Source of the DNA: Gemmatimonadaceae bacterium
Lineage (GTDB): Bacteria > Gemmatimonadota > Gemmatimonadetes > Gemmatimonadales > Gemmatimonadaceae
Direction of reading: 5' to 3'
Assembly (NCBI GenBank): GCA_022843265.1
Contig: JALHNZ010000013.1
Location: 1 to 64,000, forward strand
Length of the DNA: 64,000 bases
Shown here: piece by piece, positions 49,813 through 58,319 of the stretch
How positions within the stretch are numbered: position 1 is the stretch's first letter
Layout: each line of letters starts with the position of its first letter
Position numbers and translations under genes: made by a program
The notes under the pieces: generated by a model
Seen by the model: only the letters and a program-made list of their open reading frames with translations
Databases searched by the model: none
Told to the model about the DNA's origin: nothing

Positions 49813-51396
49813 ATGAGACGAGCGCGATGGCTGGGCCTCGCCGTGCTTCTCGTGGGCGCCGGCTGCATGTATCGCATGGATCGCCGCCTCTACGCGCCAA
49901 ACGCCGCGCGGACGGTGGATCGCGCCGCCCCGTTCCTCAAAGCCCATATGCGCGACGGCGCACTGTACGTGTTGTCGCGGTGGGATGTGGACGAAAACAC
50001 CCGGTCGCTTCGCGGGAGTGGCGTGCAGTACAATGCGGCGCGAGGTGTCGTGCACGAAGGTGAGCTCTCAACGACCATCGATTCGGTCGTGCTGTTCGAA
50101 ACAAACGTCACGCGGACCTCCCCAAGCGTTGCCGCGCTGGCCGTCGTTGCCGGTGTAACCGCAGGGGTCGCGGTGTATTGTGCCACCAATCCCAAGGCGT
50201 GTTTCGGGTCGTGTCCTACCTTTTATCTGACCGACGGTTCGCGCGAATCCCTGCAGGCCGAGGGCTTTTCTGCAAGCATCGCACCGAGTCTTGAGGCGCG
50301 TGACCTCGATGTGCTGTATCGCGCACGGCCGCGAGGACGCGAGGTCCGCATTGACATGGTGAACGAGGCGTACGAAACGCACGTGGTGCGCTACGCGAAT
50401 CTGATCATCGCCCCACGCGCTCGAGACCATCGTGTGTTGCCGGATGCACAGAACCGCTACTGGTCAGTGTCTGCACCGATTGCCCCCAAGGTGTGCCGTG
50501 CGCCTGAAGGCGACTGCAGCGCGGCCTTGGCGGCGTTTGACGGACACGAGCGTTTGAGTGCCGCCGACTCCACCTCCCTCAGCGCACGGGAATACGTGGA
50601 CCTGGAGTTTGACGCATCCGTCGCGTCACCGGCGCTGGTGTTGGCCTCTCGTCAGTCGCTACTGCCGACGTACGTGCTCTATCAGGCATTTGCGTGGATG
50701 GGATCCTCCGCTGCAGAGTGGATGGCGTCTCTCGAACGAGGCACGGACGAGACCGTGCGCCAACTGCAAGGGCCGGCTGCGGCGCTTGGTGGGATCGACG
50801 TGCTGGTCGAGAACGGGGAAGGCGGCTGGGATTCTGTCGCAACGATTCGCGAAACCGGACCGTTGGCGGCGGATGTCAAAATGATCCCACTGCCACATCG
50901 CGACGTGGCCGCGCGCTCGTCGGGTAGCGTTTTGCAGGCGCAGCAGCCTGTCGCGACACCACCACTGCGCGTGCGACTTCGCATGGCGAAAGGTGCGTGG
51001 CGAGTAGACGCGGCAATGCTCGTGTCACGTGTGCAGCAAGTGCAGACACAGCGGCTGACGCCTCGCGTGGTATCACGCAACGGACGTCCCGACATCGACG
51101 CGCGCAACCGGTTGCACGACACCCTGCAGGCGCTCGTAACATTTCCGGGTGACCGATACACGCTGCAATACACGTTGCCCGCAAACGCCAGCGAGTTCGA
51201 ACTGTTCTTGGAAACCAAGGGCTACTATCTCGAATGGATGCGCGACGAGTGGATCGCAGAGCAGAATCCGCTCCGCGCCGCCGAACTCTTTCTTGATCCC
51301 GCCACGGCGTTGCGTCGACTTGCGCCTGCATACAAGCGCGAAGAAGCCGCCTTGGAACAGGCGTTCTGGAGGAGCAAGTATGCTGGGTTCCGATAG
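49813..51396 (+). CDS. hypothetical lipoprotein, first of an unknown pair
   Basis: A 527-residue protein starting at the ATG after GGAGG (49801). The signal ends near LLVGAGCMYR, probably a lipoprotein. A membrane-like segment follows at about 99-117 (SVAALAVVAGVTAGVAVYCATNP) just before a small Cys-rich patch (CFGSCPTFYLTDG). The rest is beta-type, with TFYLTDGSRESLQAEGFSASIAPSLEARDLDVLY and a long ending. I recognise no family. It overlaps the next gene by 17 bp, so the two are probably co-translated and may work together in the envelope. Confidence 0.65.
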   Translation: MRRARWLGLAVLLVGAGCMYRMDRRLYAPNAARTVDRAAPFLKAHMRDGALYVLSRWDVDENTRSLRGSGVQYNAARGVVHEGELSTTIDSVVLFETNVTRTSPSVAALAVVAGVTAGVAVYCATNPKACFGSCPTFYLTDGSRESLQAEGFSASIAPSLEARDLDVLYRARPRGREVRIDMVNEAYETHVVRYANLIIAPRARDHRVLPDAQNRYWSVSAPIAPKVCRAPEGDCSAALAAFDGHERLSAADSTSLSAREYVDLEFDASVASPALVLASRQSLLPTYVLYQAFAWMGSSAAEWMASLERGTDETVRQLQGPAAALGGIDVLVENGEGGWDSVATIRETGPLAADVKMIPLPHRDVAARSSGSVLQAQQPVATPPLRVRLRMAKGAWRVDAAMLVSRVQQVQTQRLTPRVVSRNGRPDIDARNRLHDTLQALVTFPGDRYTLQYTLPANASEFELFLETKGYYLEWMRDEWIAEQNPLRAAELFLDPATALRRLAPAYKREEAALEQAFWRSKYAGFR

Positions 51397-51922
51397 TCGA
51401 CGCGCCATCGCGCTCATGCTCGGCGTGTGCGCAGTCGGACTCGGCTGCACCAGAAATCCTGCGCCGGCGAAATGGCTGAAACCCGCGAAAGAAGCCACCG
51501 CGGACCCGTACGGCGCGTGGATCGAAATCACGTCGGACGACAAGCCAGTTGCCGTATTGCTGCGCGGCGAGTTGCTGTCGATTGAGCGGGACAGCGTGTT
51601 TGTCCTGCAGCAATCCGGAGAGGTTGGCGTGAGGGCACTCGCCGCATCACCGCGCGCTCGGGTTGCGTTCTACGATGGCAAGCACGGCAACACCGCCTCC
51701 TGGACCCTGCTTGGTGTCGTGAGCTCCGTGTCCAACGGTTTCTTTCTTGCGCTCACCGCGCCGGCCTGGATTCTCACCGGGACCTTCGCCGCCGTCGGCG
51801 ATTCGAAAGCCCCGATTGTAACACTTGTCACGTCTGCTGACTGGGTTGGGGCGCGCAAGTACGCTCGGTTCCCGGCCAATATGCCGTCCGGACTTCCGCG
51901 ACGTTTGCCCGTCAAGCGTTGA
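51380..51922 (+). CDS. hypothetical lipoprotein, second of the pair
   Basis: A 180-residue protein starting at MLGSDSRRAIALMLG (TGGAGGAG upstream); the track ORF is 77 residues too long. The signal ends in a Cys (VGLGC), so it is probably a lipoprotein, with a non-ideal box. The mature part has a short beta domain (DDKPVAVLLRGELLSIERDSVFVLQQSGEVGVRAL) and a hydrophobic hairpin near SVSNGFFLALTAPAWILTGTFAAVG. Unknown family. The overlap with the 527-residue lipoprotein gene suggests a functional pair. Confidence 0.65.
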   Translation: MLGSDSRRAIALMLGVCAVGLGCTRNPAPAKWLKPAKEATADPYGAWIEITSDDKPVAVLLRGELLSIERDSVFVLQQSGEVGVRALAASPRARVAFYDGKHGNTASWTLLGVVSSVSNGFFLALTAPAWILTGTFAAVGDSKAPIVTLVTSADWVGARKYARFPANMPSGLPRRLPVKR

Positions 51923-51973
51923 GCGTTTTCCGGTCCTCCCGTAGCTTAGGACAATGTCATCGCTGAACAAGAA

Positions 51974-53875
51974 ATGATGTCAATACCGGCGGCGCTTGCG
52001 CTTGTCGCACTCTCGCTTGAGATCGCGTGCGCCGCCGTGATGTTCTTCATCGCTCGGGCGCCGGGTTGGTCACGCGTTCGACTCATGGGGCTCATTGCGA
52101 CGTCGGCCGCCGCTTACACGGCGGTGAATCTGTTGTCGTTCTCTGTCTCGAATGACGCGCCGTCGCTACGCTGGATTTTCGAGATGAATCTGGTGAACGC
52201 TGCAGTCCACGCCTGCATGTGGATCTGGTTCACCTTCGCCGACGAAAAAGGCGCGTGGAGCTCAGTGCCAAGATGGGCGCAATGGCAGGCGCTCATCACG
52301 TTGCTTGCGGCACTGGCCGTGGCCCTTAGCGGATCGGCCACCGATCCGGACTCGGTGTTTGCTGTTGCGCCAGGGCTGCGAGGCGTCGCCACAATCGGCT
52401 ACCAGCTCACGGTCATGGGCAACCTTGTGGCTGCGCTCATCGTGTCCATACTGGTGAGCTGTGGCCTGGAATACTTTCGGCGCGCTCGATTGGGGTATCC
52501 GGGCTCGCGCGAAATTCTGGTCGGTTTTGCCCTGTTTGGTTTGTGCATCGTGGAAGAAGCGCTCGTTGCGGCCGGCGCGCTCGAGTTCTACTTCCTCTCC
52601 GATGTGGGTTATCTGTTCATTGTGATCCCGCTCGCGGGACAACTCATCGCGCGCTTCTCCGACGACGCCCGCCGTCTCTCGCGACTGAGCGTTGAGCTGG
52701 CCACGGAAGTGAAAGCGCGCACAAGCGAACGAGACGCCGCGCGCGAATCACTGATTGAGCAACAACGACTGGCCGCGCTTGGTCGCTTGGCCGCCGGCGT
52801 GGGGCATGAGATCAACAATCCGCTGCAGTATGTGATCTCGAATCTTGAAGAACTTGAGTCGGAAGAAACGGGTGACGAGGCATCGTGGCAGCAGAATGCA
52901 CTCGCCAACGCGCTTGAAGGCGCCGAACGAATCCGGCGCGTGGTAGAAGGTTTGCGGCGTTACGGCGCGGTCTCCGAGCGCTTTGAGCCGGTGGCTCTGC
53001 ACGATGTTGTGCGCACGGCGCTCCGGATCGCGGAGCCGCAGCTGCGCGCAGTGGCCAATGTACGAACGACCCTCGGTCCCGTACCACTTGTGCTTGGAGA
53101 CGAAGGACAGTTGGTGCAATGCGTAGTCAATCATCTGGTAAATGCCGCACAATCACTTGCGAGCACCAAGCAACGCAGCTCCGAGATTGTGGTGGGCACC
53201 GACACATCCAGCAACGGCCAGGCGTGCGTTCGTATCAGCGACAATGGCGACGGGTTCCCTGCTGAACTGTTGCCGCGACTCGGCGAACCGTATGTCTCAA
53301 CGCGCGTGCAGCAGGGCGGAACCGGCCTTGGGATCTTCCTCTCGCACGGCCTCATCGTTGCCCATGGCGGTACGCTCACGCTGCACAATGCAGAAACCGG
53401 TGGTGCTGTGGTCGAAATCTGTTTGCCGCCAGCCACGTCCCCGTCAACCAGCGCGATTGCGAACGGCGGCGATATGCCGGGTTCCGCACACCCCGCGAAA
53501 CAAGTCGCCGGGCGCGCGCGGCGCATTTTATTGGTAGACGATGAACCGGCGCTCGTCGCAGTGCTGCAGCGTGGCCTCTCGCGGCTTGGCCACACTGTTA
53601 TCGCGGCACGCGATGGCGTGGAGGCGCTTGCGCTCGCCCAGCACGGTGGTTTCGACGTTGTGCTGTCCGATTTGATGATGCCACACATGAGTGGCGCTGA
53701 ACTCGCGGCGGCGCTGGCTGATCAACACCCGAGACTGCGTGAACGCATGTTGATCATGACCGGCGGTGCGGTGAGTGACGAGCATAGCGCGTTCCTCGAG
53801 CGTACTGATGTGATCGTGGTCGAAAAACCGGTTCGCCTCGCACAGCTCGCGACTGCTATTGATCGGCTGACGTAG
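51974..53875 (+). CDS. hybrid sensor histidine kinase with membrane N-terminus
   Basis: A 633-residue protein. Residues 1 to about 225 hold six or seven membrane helices of a 7TM-type sensor region. A short coil leads to the phospho-acceptor H-box RLAALGRLAAGVGHEINNPLQYV (near residue 278), an N-box VVNHLVNAAQSLA, G-boxes ISDNGDGFP and GGTGLGIFLSHGLIVAHGG, and a C-terminal receiver (from about 510) with VDDEP, the Asp in VVLSDLMMPHMSG and the Lys in VVEKPV. It has no regulator beside it, so phosphorelay partners are elsewhere. Its 3' end overlaps the convergent gene by 20 bp. Confidence 0.9.
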   Translation: MMSIPAALALVALSLEIACAAVMFFIARAPGWSRVRLMGLIATSAAAYTAVNLLSFSVSNDAPSLRWIFEMNLVNAAVHACMWIWFTFADEKGAWSSVPRWAQWQALITLLAALAVALSGSATDPDSVFAVAPGLRGVATIGYQLTVMGNLVAALIVSILVSCGLEYFRRARLGYPGSREILVGFALFGLCIVEEALVAAGALEFYFLSDVGYLFIVIPLAGQLIARFSDDARRLSRLSVELATEVKARTSERDAARESLIEQQRLAALGRLAAGVGHEINNPLQYVISNLEELESEETGDEASWQQNALANALEGAERIRRVVEGLRRYGAVSERFEPVALHDVVRTALRIAEPQLRAVANVRTTLGPVPLVLGDEGQLVQCVVNHLVNAAQSLASTKQRSSEIVVGTDTSSNGQACVRISDNGDGFPAELLPRLGEPYVSTRVQQGGTGLGIFLSHGLIVAHGGTLTLHNAETGGAVVEICLPPATSPSTSAIANGGDMPGSAHPAKQVAGRARRILLVDDEPALVAVLQRGLSRLGHTVIAARDGVEALALAQHGGFDVVLSDLMMPHMSGAELAAALADQHPRLRERMLIMTGGAVSDEHSAFLERTDVIVVEKPVRLAQLATAIDRLT

Positions 53876-54392
53876 GTCGCATCCAACCGCGAATCAGCAG
53901 GACAAGCACGACCGCGGTGGCCGCAACGACAGCTCCCGATGAGGGAATCGCCAGCCACGCGAGTGATTCTTTAGCGGCCCCGGTACTGCCGAGGCCAGGC
54001 GCACGAAAGCCCGCCCACATCCAGAACACACTGTATCCCAGTGCGCCTGCGCCGAGCATTACGCTCAGCGCGCGTGCAACGCCGTGCCCGGTTCCGAGAA
54101 GTACGAGAATCAGACTTAACGCGATCGCCACCACGCCAAGGCTGCCCGCGTGCAAGTGCGCGCGTTGCATGTACGCCCATGACTTGTCGACCACCGCCTT
54201 CTGCGCCACGGCATCGCCGTTGTATGCCGTCGTCGCTACCGCCGCAGCGCTTGCATTCAATCGCGACTTGATCGCGTCTTCGTTCAATCCAAACACAACG
54301 CCGAGTGCGAACCCGAATAGCAGGGTCAGCATCGCGAAGACCAGCCCTGGCATAACCGGGCGCAGGCTGACGGACATTGATGACGTTGGCAT
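53856..54392 (-). CDS. hypothetical membrane protein, four helices
   Basis: A protein of about 178 residues starting at MPTSSMSVSLRPVMPG; the track start adds 23 residues. Four hydrophobic segments are visible: GLVFAMLTLLFGFALGVVFGL, then a helical charged region with RAHLHAGSLGVVAIALSLILVLLG, ARALSVMLGAGALGYSVFWMWAG and GAVVAATAVVLVLLIRGWM. The HLHAG stretch is notable: similar His-containing segments occur in heme-associated membrane proteins, but one His motif is weak evidence. Family not recognised. It faces a 470-bp divergent region. Confidence 0.6.
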   Translation of the reverse strand: MPTSSMSVSLRPVMPGLVFAMLTLLFGFALGVVFGLNEDAIKSRLNASAAAVATTAYNGDAVAQKAVVDKSWAYMQRAHLHAGSLGVVAIALSLILVLLGTGHGVARALSVMLGAGALGYSVFWMWAGFRAPGLGSTGAAKESLAWLAIPSSGAVVAATAVVLVLLIRGWMRPTSADQ

Positions 54393-54627
54393 ATAACCTG
54401 AGAGAGTATCGGGTGATGGCACAGCGCTGCCACAAAGTAGGTGGGTCCACGCTCCGACCAAGCGGGATAACCCCTACGAGAGATGCATTGAAGCGCATGG
54501 TTATGCACCACACGCCCGCACGCACGCGCAATCGTGGCACTACCACCTTCGTGCGATAGCGCGAAGCAGCCTGCTTGACTGGTGTGCATTGCTGCTACAG
54601 CGCACCTGCTGCGTACGCTCTGCACGA

Positions 54628-54646
54628 AATGTGCAAATCGCACATT
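54628..54646. promoter_or_regulatory. palindrome, possible enhancer site of a sigma-54 activator
   Basis: AATGTGC-AAATC-GCACATT, perfect 7-bp arms. It lies about 130-150 bp upstream of the proposed sigma-54 -24 element, the usual distance for an enhancer-binding protein. Confidence 0.5.
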
Positions 54647-54776
54647 GGTGGCGGCGCCGTCGTGAGAGTTTTCGCGTCTCTCCATGCGGGTTTGAGAGGC
54701 GTTACCGTGGTCGCAACGATCTCGGCCGTGCACGAAGACGTCACGCGCGAATTGTGCATACATCACCAACTCCCGC

Positions 54777-54791
54777 TGGCACGCGAATCGC
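54777..54791 (+). promoter_or_regulatory. sigma-54-like promoter before PEP-CTERM gene
   Basis: TGGCACG-CGAA-TCGC. The -24 part matches the TGGCACG consensus fully and the -12 part matches TTGC at three of four bases, with the required GG-N10-GC spacing. Transcription would begin near 54803, about 60 bases before the ATG. Sigma-54 promoters upstream of PEP-CTERM genes are known. Confidence 0.6.
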
Positions 54792-54819
54792 GCACATAGA
54801 CAACGCAGGAATAGGGGTT

Positions 54820-54835
54820 TTGGCACTCATGCCAA
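54820..54835. promoter_or_regulatory. TTGGCA-CTCA-TGCCAA palindrome in leader
   Basis: Perfect 6-bp arms with a 4-bp spacer, inside the predicted leader of the PEP-CTERM transcript and 27 bp before its ATG. It could be an operator or an RNA hairpin in the leader. Confidence 0.4.
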
Positions 54836-54861
54836 TCGTAGGATCTACAAGGAGAAACATC

Positions 54862-55488
54862 ATGAAGTTGTCACACCGCTTGACGGCTGTCGCAGCCGCT
54901 CTCGCCATCACCGCAGGAACCGCCGACGCGCAGATCATCAATTTCACCTCGTCGGGTCTGTTCACCGGAGCTGGCTGTGCTTCGACCATCCTGACCGCAA
55001 CGACGGCCTCGTGCACGGCCACGGGTGGCGTTGAACTGAAGTACACGTTTGGTGACATGCAGGTGCTCGACACGTTTGGTAACGCGCAGTTCGGCAAGTT
55101 TACCACGAGCGGCACCGGCCCATCCACCTTTCAGAATGTGTTCTTTGCGCTGACCATCAATCAGACCGCACCGAGCGCTGGCAACCAGATGGTCTCCGCC
55201 AATGTGACCGGCGTAGTCTCCGCCATTCAGGGTGGATTGAGCTGGGCGCCGCTTTCGGCCACCACGTTCTCAATCGGCACCGTGAACTACAACATCACGA
55301 CCGACCTCCTCACGAACGGCGTTCGCATTGATCCGCCGGGAGTGGGTGGCATCGTGAGCAACGATCAGACGATTCGTGGCTTTGTAACCACGCAGCCGAT
55401 CAGCGTCCCGGAGCCGGGTTCATTCGCGCTCCTCGCCGCCGGCCTGGTTGGCCTCGGCGTCATGGTTCGTCGTCGTCAGAACGCGTAA
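54862..55488 (+). CDS. PEP-CTERM sorting-signal secreted protein 2
   Basis: A 208-residue secreted protein starting at MKLSHRLTAVAAALAITAG with a strong AAGGAG. The signal is cleaved near ADAQ. The mature domain is Thr/Ser/Gly-rich and beta-type (FTSSGLFTGAGC, ATGGVELKYTFGDMQVLD). The C-terminus has the classic exosortase signal VPEPGSFALLAAGLVGLGVMVRRRQ. It is a second substrate of an exosortase that must be elsewhere in the genome. It has its own sigma-54-like promoter and a strong terminator, so it is a single-gene unit. Confidence 0.9.
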   Translation: MKLSHRLTAVAAALAITAGTADAQIINFTSSGLFTGAGCASTILTATTASCTATGGVELKYTFGDMQVLDTFGNAQFGKFTTSGTGPSTFQNVFFALTINQTAPSAGNQMVSANVTGVVSAIQGGLSWAPLSATTFSIGTVNYNITTDLLTNGVRIDPPGVGGIVSNDQTIRGFVTTQPISVPEPGSFALLAAGLVGLGVMVRRRQNA

Positions 55489-55511
55489 TCGCGTTTCGTA
55501 GTACGATGGGC

Positions 55512-55550
55512 AACGCGGGGTCACCTTCACGGGTGCCCCCGCGTTTTTTT
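55512..55550 (+). terminator. rho-independent terminator after PEP-CTERM gene
   Basis: Arms AACGCGGGGTCACC and GGGTGCCCCCGCGTT pair strongly and are followed by seven T (55544-55550). A textbook terminator. Confidence 0.9.
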
Positions 55551-55719
55551 GTCTTGCGTCACGAATGCGCGACTCACCCTTGCGCAGCCGCGTCACGTGC
55601 TCGAAGATCGAGCAGCTCACCCGTATAACCTGTGGGCTAGCGCACACTGTGACCCGAGTGACAGCCGAGCTCGCCGGTCCAGGCCACCGTTACGGTTTCC
55701 CCCTCTCGGAGACTTCGTT

Positions 55720-56286
55720 ATGGCCCTCTGGAAAGATCAGTCTGCTCCGCCGCGCACCGACGCGCCCAAACCCCTCGACACCGCACCACGCGACGAGGTC
55801 TTTACCGCGATGCCTGAGTACGCACAGCCGACGCCGAGCAGAAACAACGGCAGCGACGGAAAAGAATCGATCATTGGCGCGGACCTCGCGATTGAAGGAT
55901 CGATCACGGGCAGCGGCAGCGTGCGACTCGCGGGACGTTTTACCGGAGACGTCACCGTTGATGGCACCGTGAGCATCGAGCCCGGCGCGAAACTCGCCGG
56001 CGGCGTGCGCGCGACCACCGTGACCATCGCGGGTGAGCTTGAAGGCAACGTGTTGCACGCGTCGCGGGTGGATGTGCTCGCGTCCGGCGCACTGCTTGGC
56101 GATCTCAAAGCCGACACGCTCACCATAGCAGCAGGCTCACGCGTGCGCGGACACATTGAGTGTGGTGCGATCGAAGGCACCAGCAAAGCGCGCACAACGC
56201 CCTCGCGCGTGAGCAACGCCATCAACAATCCCGCGCCATCCGATCAATCTTTGAAGAACGGCAGCGAGGCGCTCAGTTCGTCATGA
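55720..56286 (+). CDS. bactofilin-family cytoskeletal protein
   Basis: A 188-residue protein starting at MALWKDQSAPPRTDAPK; the track start adds 57 unlikely residues. After a disordered Pro/Thr/Asp-rich arm (1-50) is a right-handed beta-helix with repeated short hydrophobic turns: GSVRLAGRFTGDVTVDGTVSIEPGAKLAGGVRATTVTIAGELEGNVLHASRVDVLASGALLGDLKADTLTIAAGS. This is the DUF583 bactofilin core, which polymerises without nucleotide into filaments that organise the envelope. The tail is disordered. The stop overlaps the next start as ATGA. Confidence 0.9.
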   Translation: MALWKDQSAPPRTDAPKPLDTAPRDEVFTAMPEYAQPTPSRNNGSDGKESIIGADLAIEGSITGSGSVRLAGRFTGDVTVDGTVSIEPGAKLAGGVRATTVTIAGELEGNVLHASRVDVLASGALLGDLKADTLTIAAGSRVRGHIECGAIEGTSKARTTPSRVSNAINNPAPSDQSLKNGSEALSSS

Positions 56287-56636
56287 GCACCACGCGCGCG
56301 GCGGTGCCGGGCGCCACTCGCACGTGTCCACACTGTCGTACGACAGTGTTGGAACGCGCGGTGAAATGTCCGCAATGCCAGAAGCATTTGCGCCATGATC
56401 CCGACGCAAACGTACGTGCTGCGCCGTCGGTCTCCCCGTTCCGGGTTGAAGGCACGATTGTGCCGCCAACCGGAGAAACGTGGGAGTACAACCTGCTCGT
56501 TGTGGTGAAAAACGCCAAAGGCGAAGAAGTCACGCGCCAACTTGTGGAGGTTGGGGCGTTGCCAAGTGGCGAACTCCGATCGTTTTCACTCGCCGTTGAA
56601 GTGCTGCCAGCCGTGAGTCGAAAGCCGGTCAGGTAA
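56283..56636 (+). CDS. zinc-ribbon protein coupled to bactofilin
   Basis: A 117-residue protein with a two-Cys-pair zinc ribbon (TCPHCRTTVLERAVKCPQCQKHLRHD) followed by a beta domain (VEGTIVPPTGETWEYNLLVVVKNAKGEEVTRQLVEVGALPSGELRSFSLAVEVLP). I do not know the family. The ATG overlaps the bactofilin stop by 4 bp, so it is co-translated with it and may be a partner or adaptor of the filament. The track start lies inside the bactofilin gene and is not used. Confidence 0.75.
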   Translation: MSTTRAAVPGATRTCPHCRTTVLERAVKCPQCQKHLRHDPDANVRAAPSVSPFRVEGTIVPPTGETWEYNLLVVVKNAKGEEVTRQLVEVGALPSGELRSFSLAVEVLPAVSRKPVR

Positions 56637-56645
56637 AGGCTCTGT

Positions 56646-58136
56646 CTAGCCCAGCCACAGCGTTTCGCGGTACGTGTGACCGGCATTGTCCGTGGCTTCC
56701 ACCGTGATTTCCCGTGCGGTCGGTGACGGATTGGCAAAGAAGAGATGCGTGGTTGGCACCGGATCCACCCACGTTCGAAGCGCGGGTTTGTCGGGACCGT
56801 CGTGCAGTTGTACCGCCAGCGGATCGCGCCCCTTCCGTCGCGACATCAGTCCGCGTGGCGCACCATCTTCAAACCAGCGCACACGCCACGAATCATCCCA
56901 CGCCCAGACATTCGCCACAATCTCGTCGGGGGCGGAGACATCCGCGCCGCGCGGATAGACGCGTAGCTGATGGTTCGCATCCTTGCCCGTACTCTGATAA
57001 CGCCAGGTCACAGCGGAATCGTCACCATTGAGTACGAGATATCCGTTGGGCGTGCCGTCATAACAGATCGGACCGCTCCACCACGCGCCACATACCGCGC
57101 CAGACACCACGTGCGTCGGTCCCCCTTCGTGCACGTGTTCAAGTTCGTGCTGATGACCCGACACAATAAATGCCTTGTACGGCTCGAGCATGCGGTAGAG
57201 CGCTTCCCGGTTCATTGTGGAGTTGCCGGTGTTCGGGCGCTTTGCGTTCGTGGCGCGCATATCGAACGTGCTCAGCGCAGGAATGTGCTGCAGCACCACC
57301 ACCGTGCGCCCACGCTCTACGGTAGCCAGATCTGCCGCCATCCAGTCCAGCTGTGTCGCATCGAGATAGCCGAGATAGCCCGCACCGTGCCAGAACACAT
57401 TATCGAGCACGATGTAGTGCACCGCTCCGATATCCATCGAATACGCGGTCGGACCGAAGTGCTTGCGATAGGTCGCGCTCGCACCCTCCGTCGTACGCGA
57501 CGCGAAATCAAGATCATGATTGCCAATCACTTGATAGAACGGCACGCCCATGCGCTGCACCGCGCGTTCCCACTCGGGATACAGCGTGAGATCATCAAAC
57601 ATGATGTCCCCGCACGCGACGCCGACCACGGCACGGTCGCCGAGTGTGCCAACCGTCTTGACCACATCGGGCACCGTCTGCGCATGCAGGAGATCCGTTT
57701 CGCGTCGATTTTCAGTTTGCGGGTCAGCCAGTACCAGCAGTGAGTGCTTGCTATCGCCAGGGCGCGGCACCAGCGCGAAGTCAACGGACTGTTCGTCGCG
57801 GCTTGCATCCAGTGTGTGATAAAATCGCGCGGTGCCCGACGCGTTTTGCGGTGGTTGCCAGCCGGCCGGCGTACAGACAAAGACAAACGGCTGTGAACGG
57901 TCGGCGAGCAGTGTGTACGTGCCGTCCGCGGCCGTCAGAACCACGCTGCGGCCGTCAGAGACTCGCACGTTCTCCAGCCCGCGACCGTTCCCCGTCACGC
58001 GTCCACGAACGCGAGAAGGCCCGGACGGCAACGTTGTCGAAGGAATCGGCGCGTACGGATCGGCGAGCAGGATTTCGGGAATCGCCAGCGCACCAATCGT
58101 GGCGCCACCGCGTGCGAGAAAATCACGACGTTGCAT
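56646..58136 (-). CDS. Tat-type calcineurin-like phosphoesterase
   Basis: A 496-residue exported protein. The N-terminus MQRRDFLARGGATIGALAIPEILLA is a twin-arginine signal, so it is folded before export. Residues about 35-130 form a carboxypeptidase-regulatory-like beta domain (VRGRVTGNGRGLENVRVSDGR). The middle is a calcineurin-like phosphoesterase with LLVLADPQTENR, GDIMFDD, GNHDLDF and VSGHQHELEHV; the last gives the expected metal ligands. The first ligand segment is DPQ instead of DxH, a slight variant. A C-terminal beta domain follows. Substrate unknown; it may be a nucleotide or phosphate ester in the periplasm. Confidence 0.85.
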   Translation of the reverse strand: MQRRDFLARGGATIGALAIPEILLADPYAPIPSTTLPSGPSRVRGRVTGNGRGLENVRVSDGRSVVLTAADGTYTLLADRSQPFVFVCTPAGWQPPQNASGTARFYHTLDASRDEQSVDFALVPRPGDSKHSLLVLADPQTENRRETDLLHAQTVPDVVKTVGTLGDRAVVGVACGDIMFDDLTLYPEWERAVQRMGVPFYQVIGNHDLDFASRTTEGASATYRKHFGPTAYSMDIGAVHYIVLDNVFWHGAGYLGYLDATQLDWMAADLATVERGRTVVVLQHIPALSTFDMRATNAKRPNTGNSTMNREALYRMLEPYKAFIVSGHQHELEHVHEGGPTHVVSGAVCGAWWSGPICYDGTPNGYLVLNGDDSAVTWRYQSTGKDANHQLRVYPRGADVSAPDEIVANVWAWDDSWRVRWFEDGAPRGLMSRRKGRDPLAVQLHDGPDKPALRTWVDPVPTTHLFFANPSPTAREITVEATDNAGHTYRETLWLG

Positions 58137-58241
58137 AAGAGAGGGTTTGAGGTAGACCTCAACGTTGCAAAGTCACCGCGCACATCACCGCACGGTCGCG
58201 TAACGTGGCCGTCACGATGTGCCGCGATCGCACAAACGCAA

Positions 58242-58272
58242 CGCGGGCCGCCCCGATCAGGAGCGGCCCGCG
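58242..58272 (-). terminator. strong hairpin after 58320-58877 gene
   Basis: CGCGGGCCGC and GCGGCCCGCG, perfect 10-bp arms with an 11-bp loop. On the minus strand it is followed by TTGCGTTTGTG, a T-rich tail, so it should end the upstream 185-residue gene. Confidence 0.65.
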
Positions 58273-58319
58273 CGTACCTCGACGAACGTAGACCAACAAA
58301 TCAGACAAGTCAGGATCCG

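Larger units (their letters stand above)
54393..54861. promoter_or_regulatory. regulatory intergenic region, 469 bp
   Basis: No gene is convincing here; the start of the track ORF 54589-55488 is a non-coding extension. The region holds the sigma-54-like promoter at 54777-54791 and the palindromes at 54628-54646 and 54820-54835 upstream of the PEP-CTERM gene. Promoter sequences for the minus-strand membrane gene must also lie here. Confidence 0.6.

Noticed and set aside
54820-54835. TGGCAC here as a second sigma-54 -24 box
   Set aside because: Bases at the -12 position are AA, not GC, so spacing fails. It is better seen as a palindrome.
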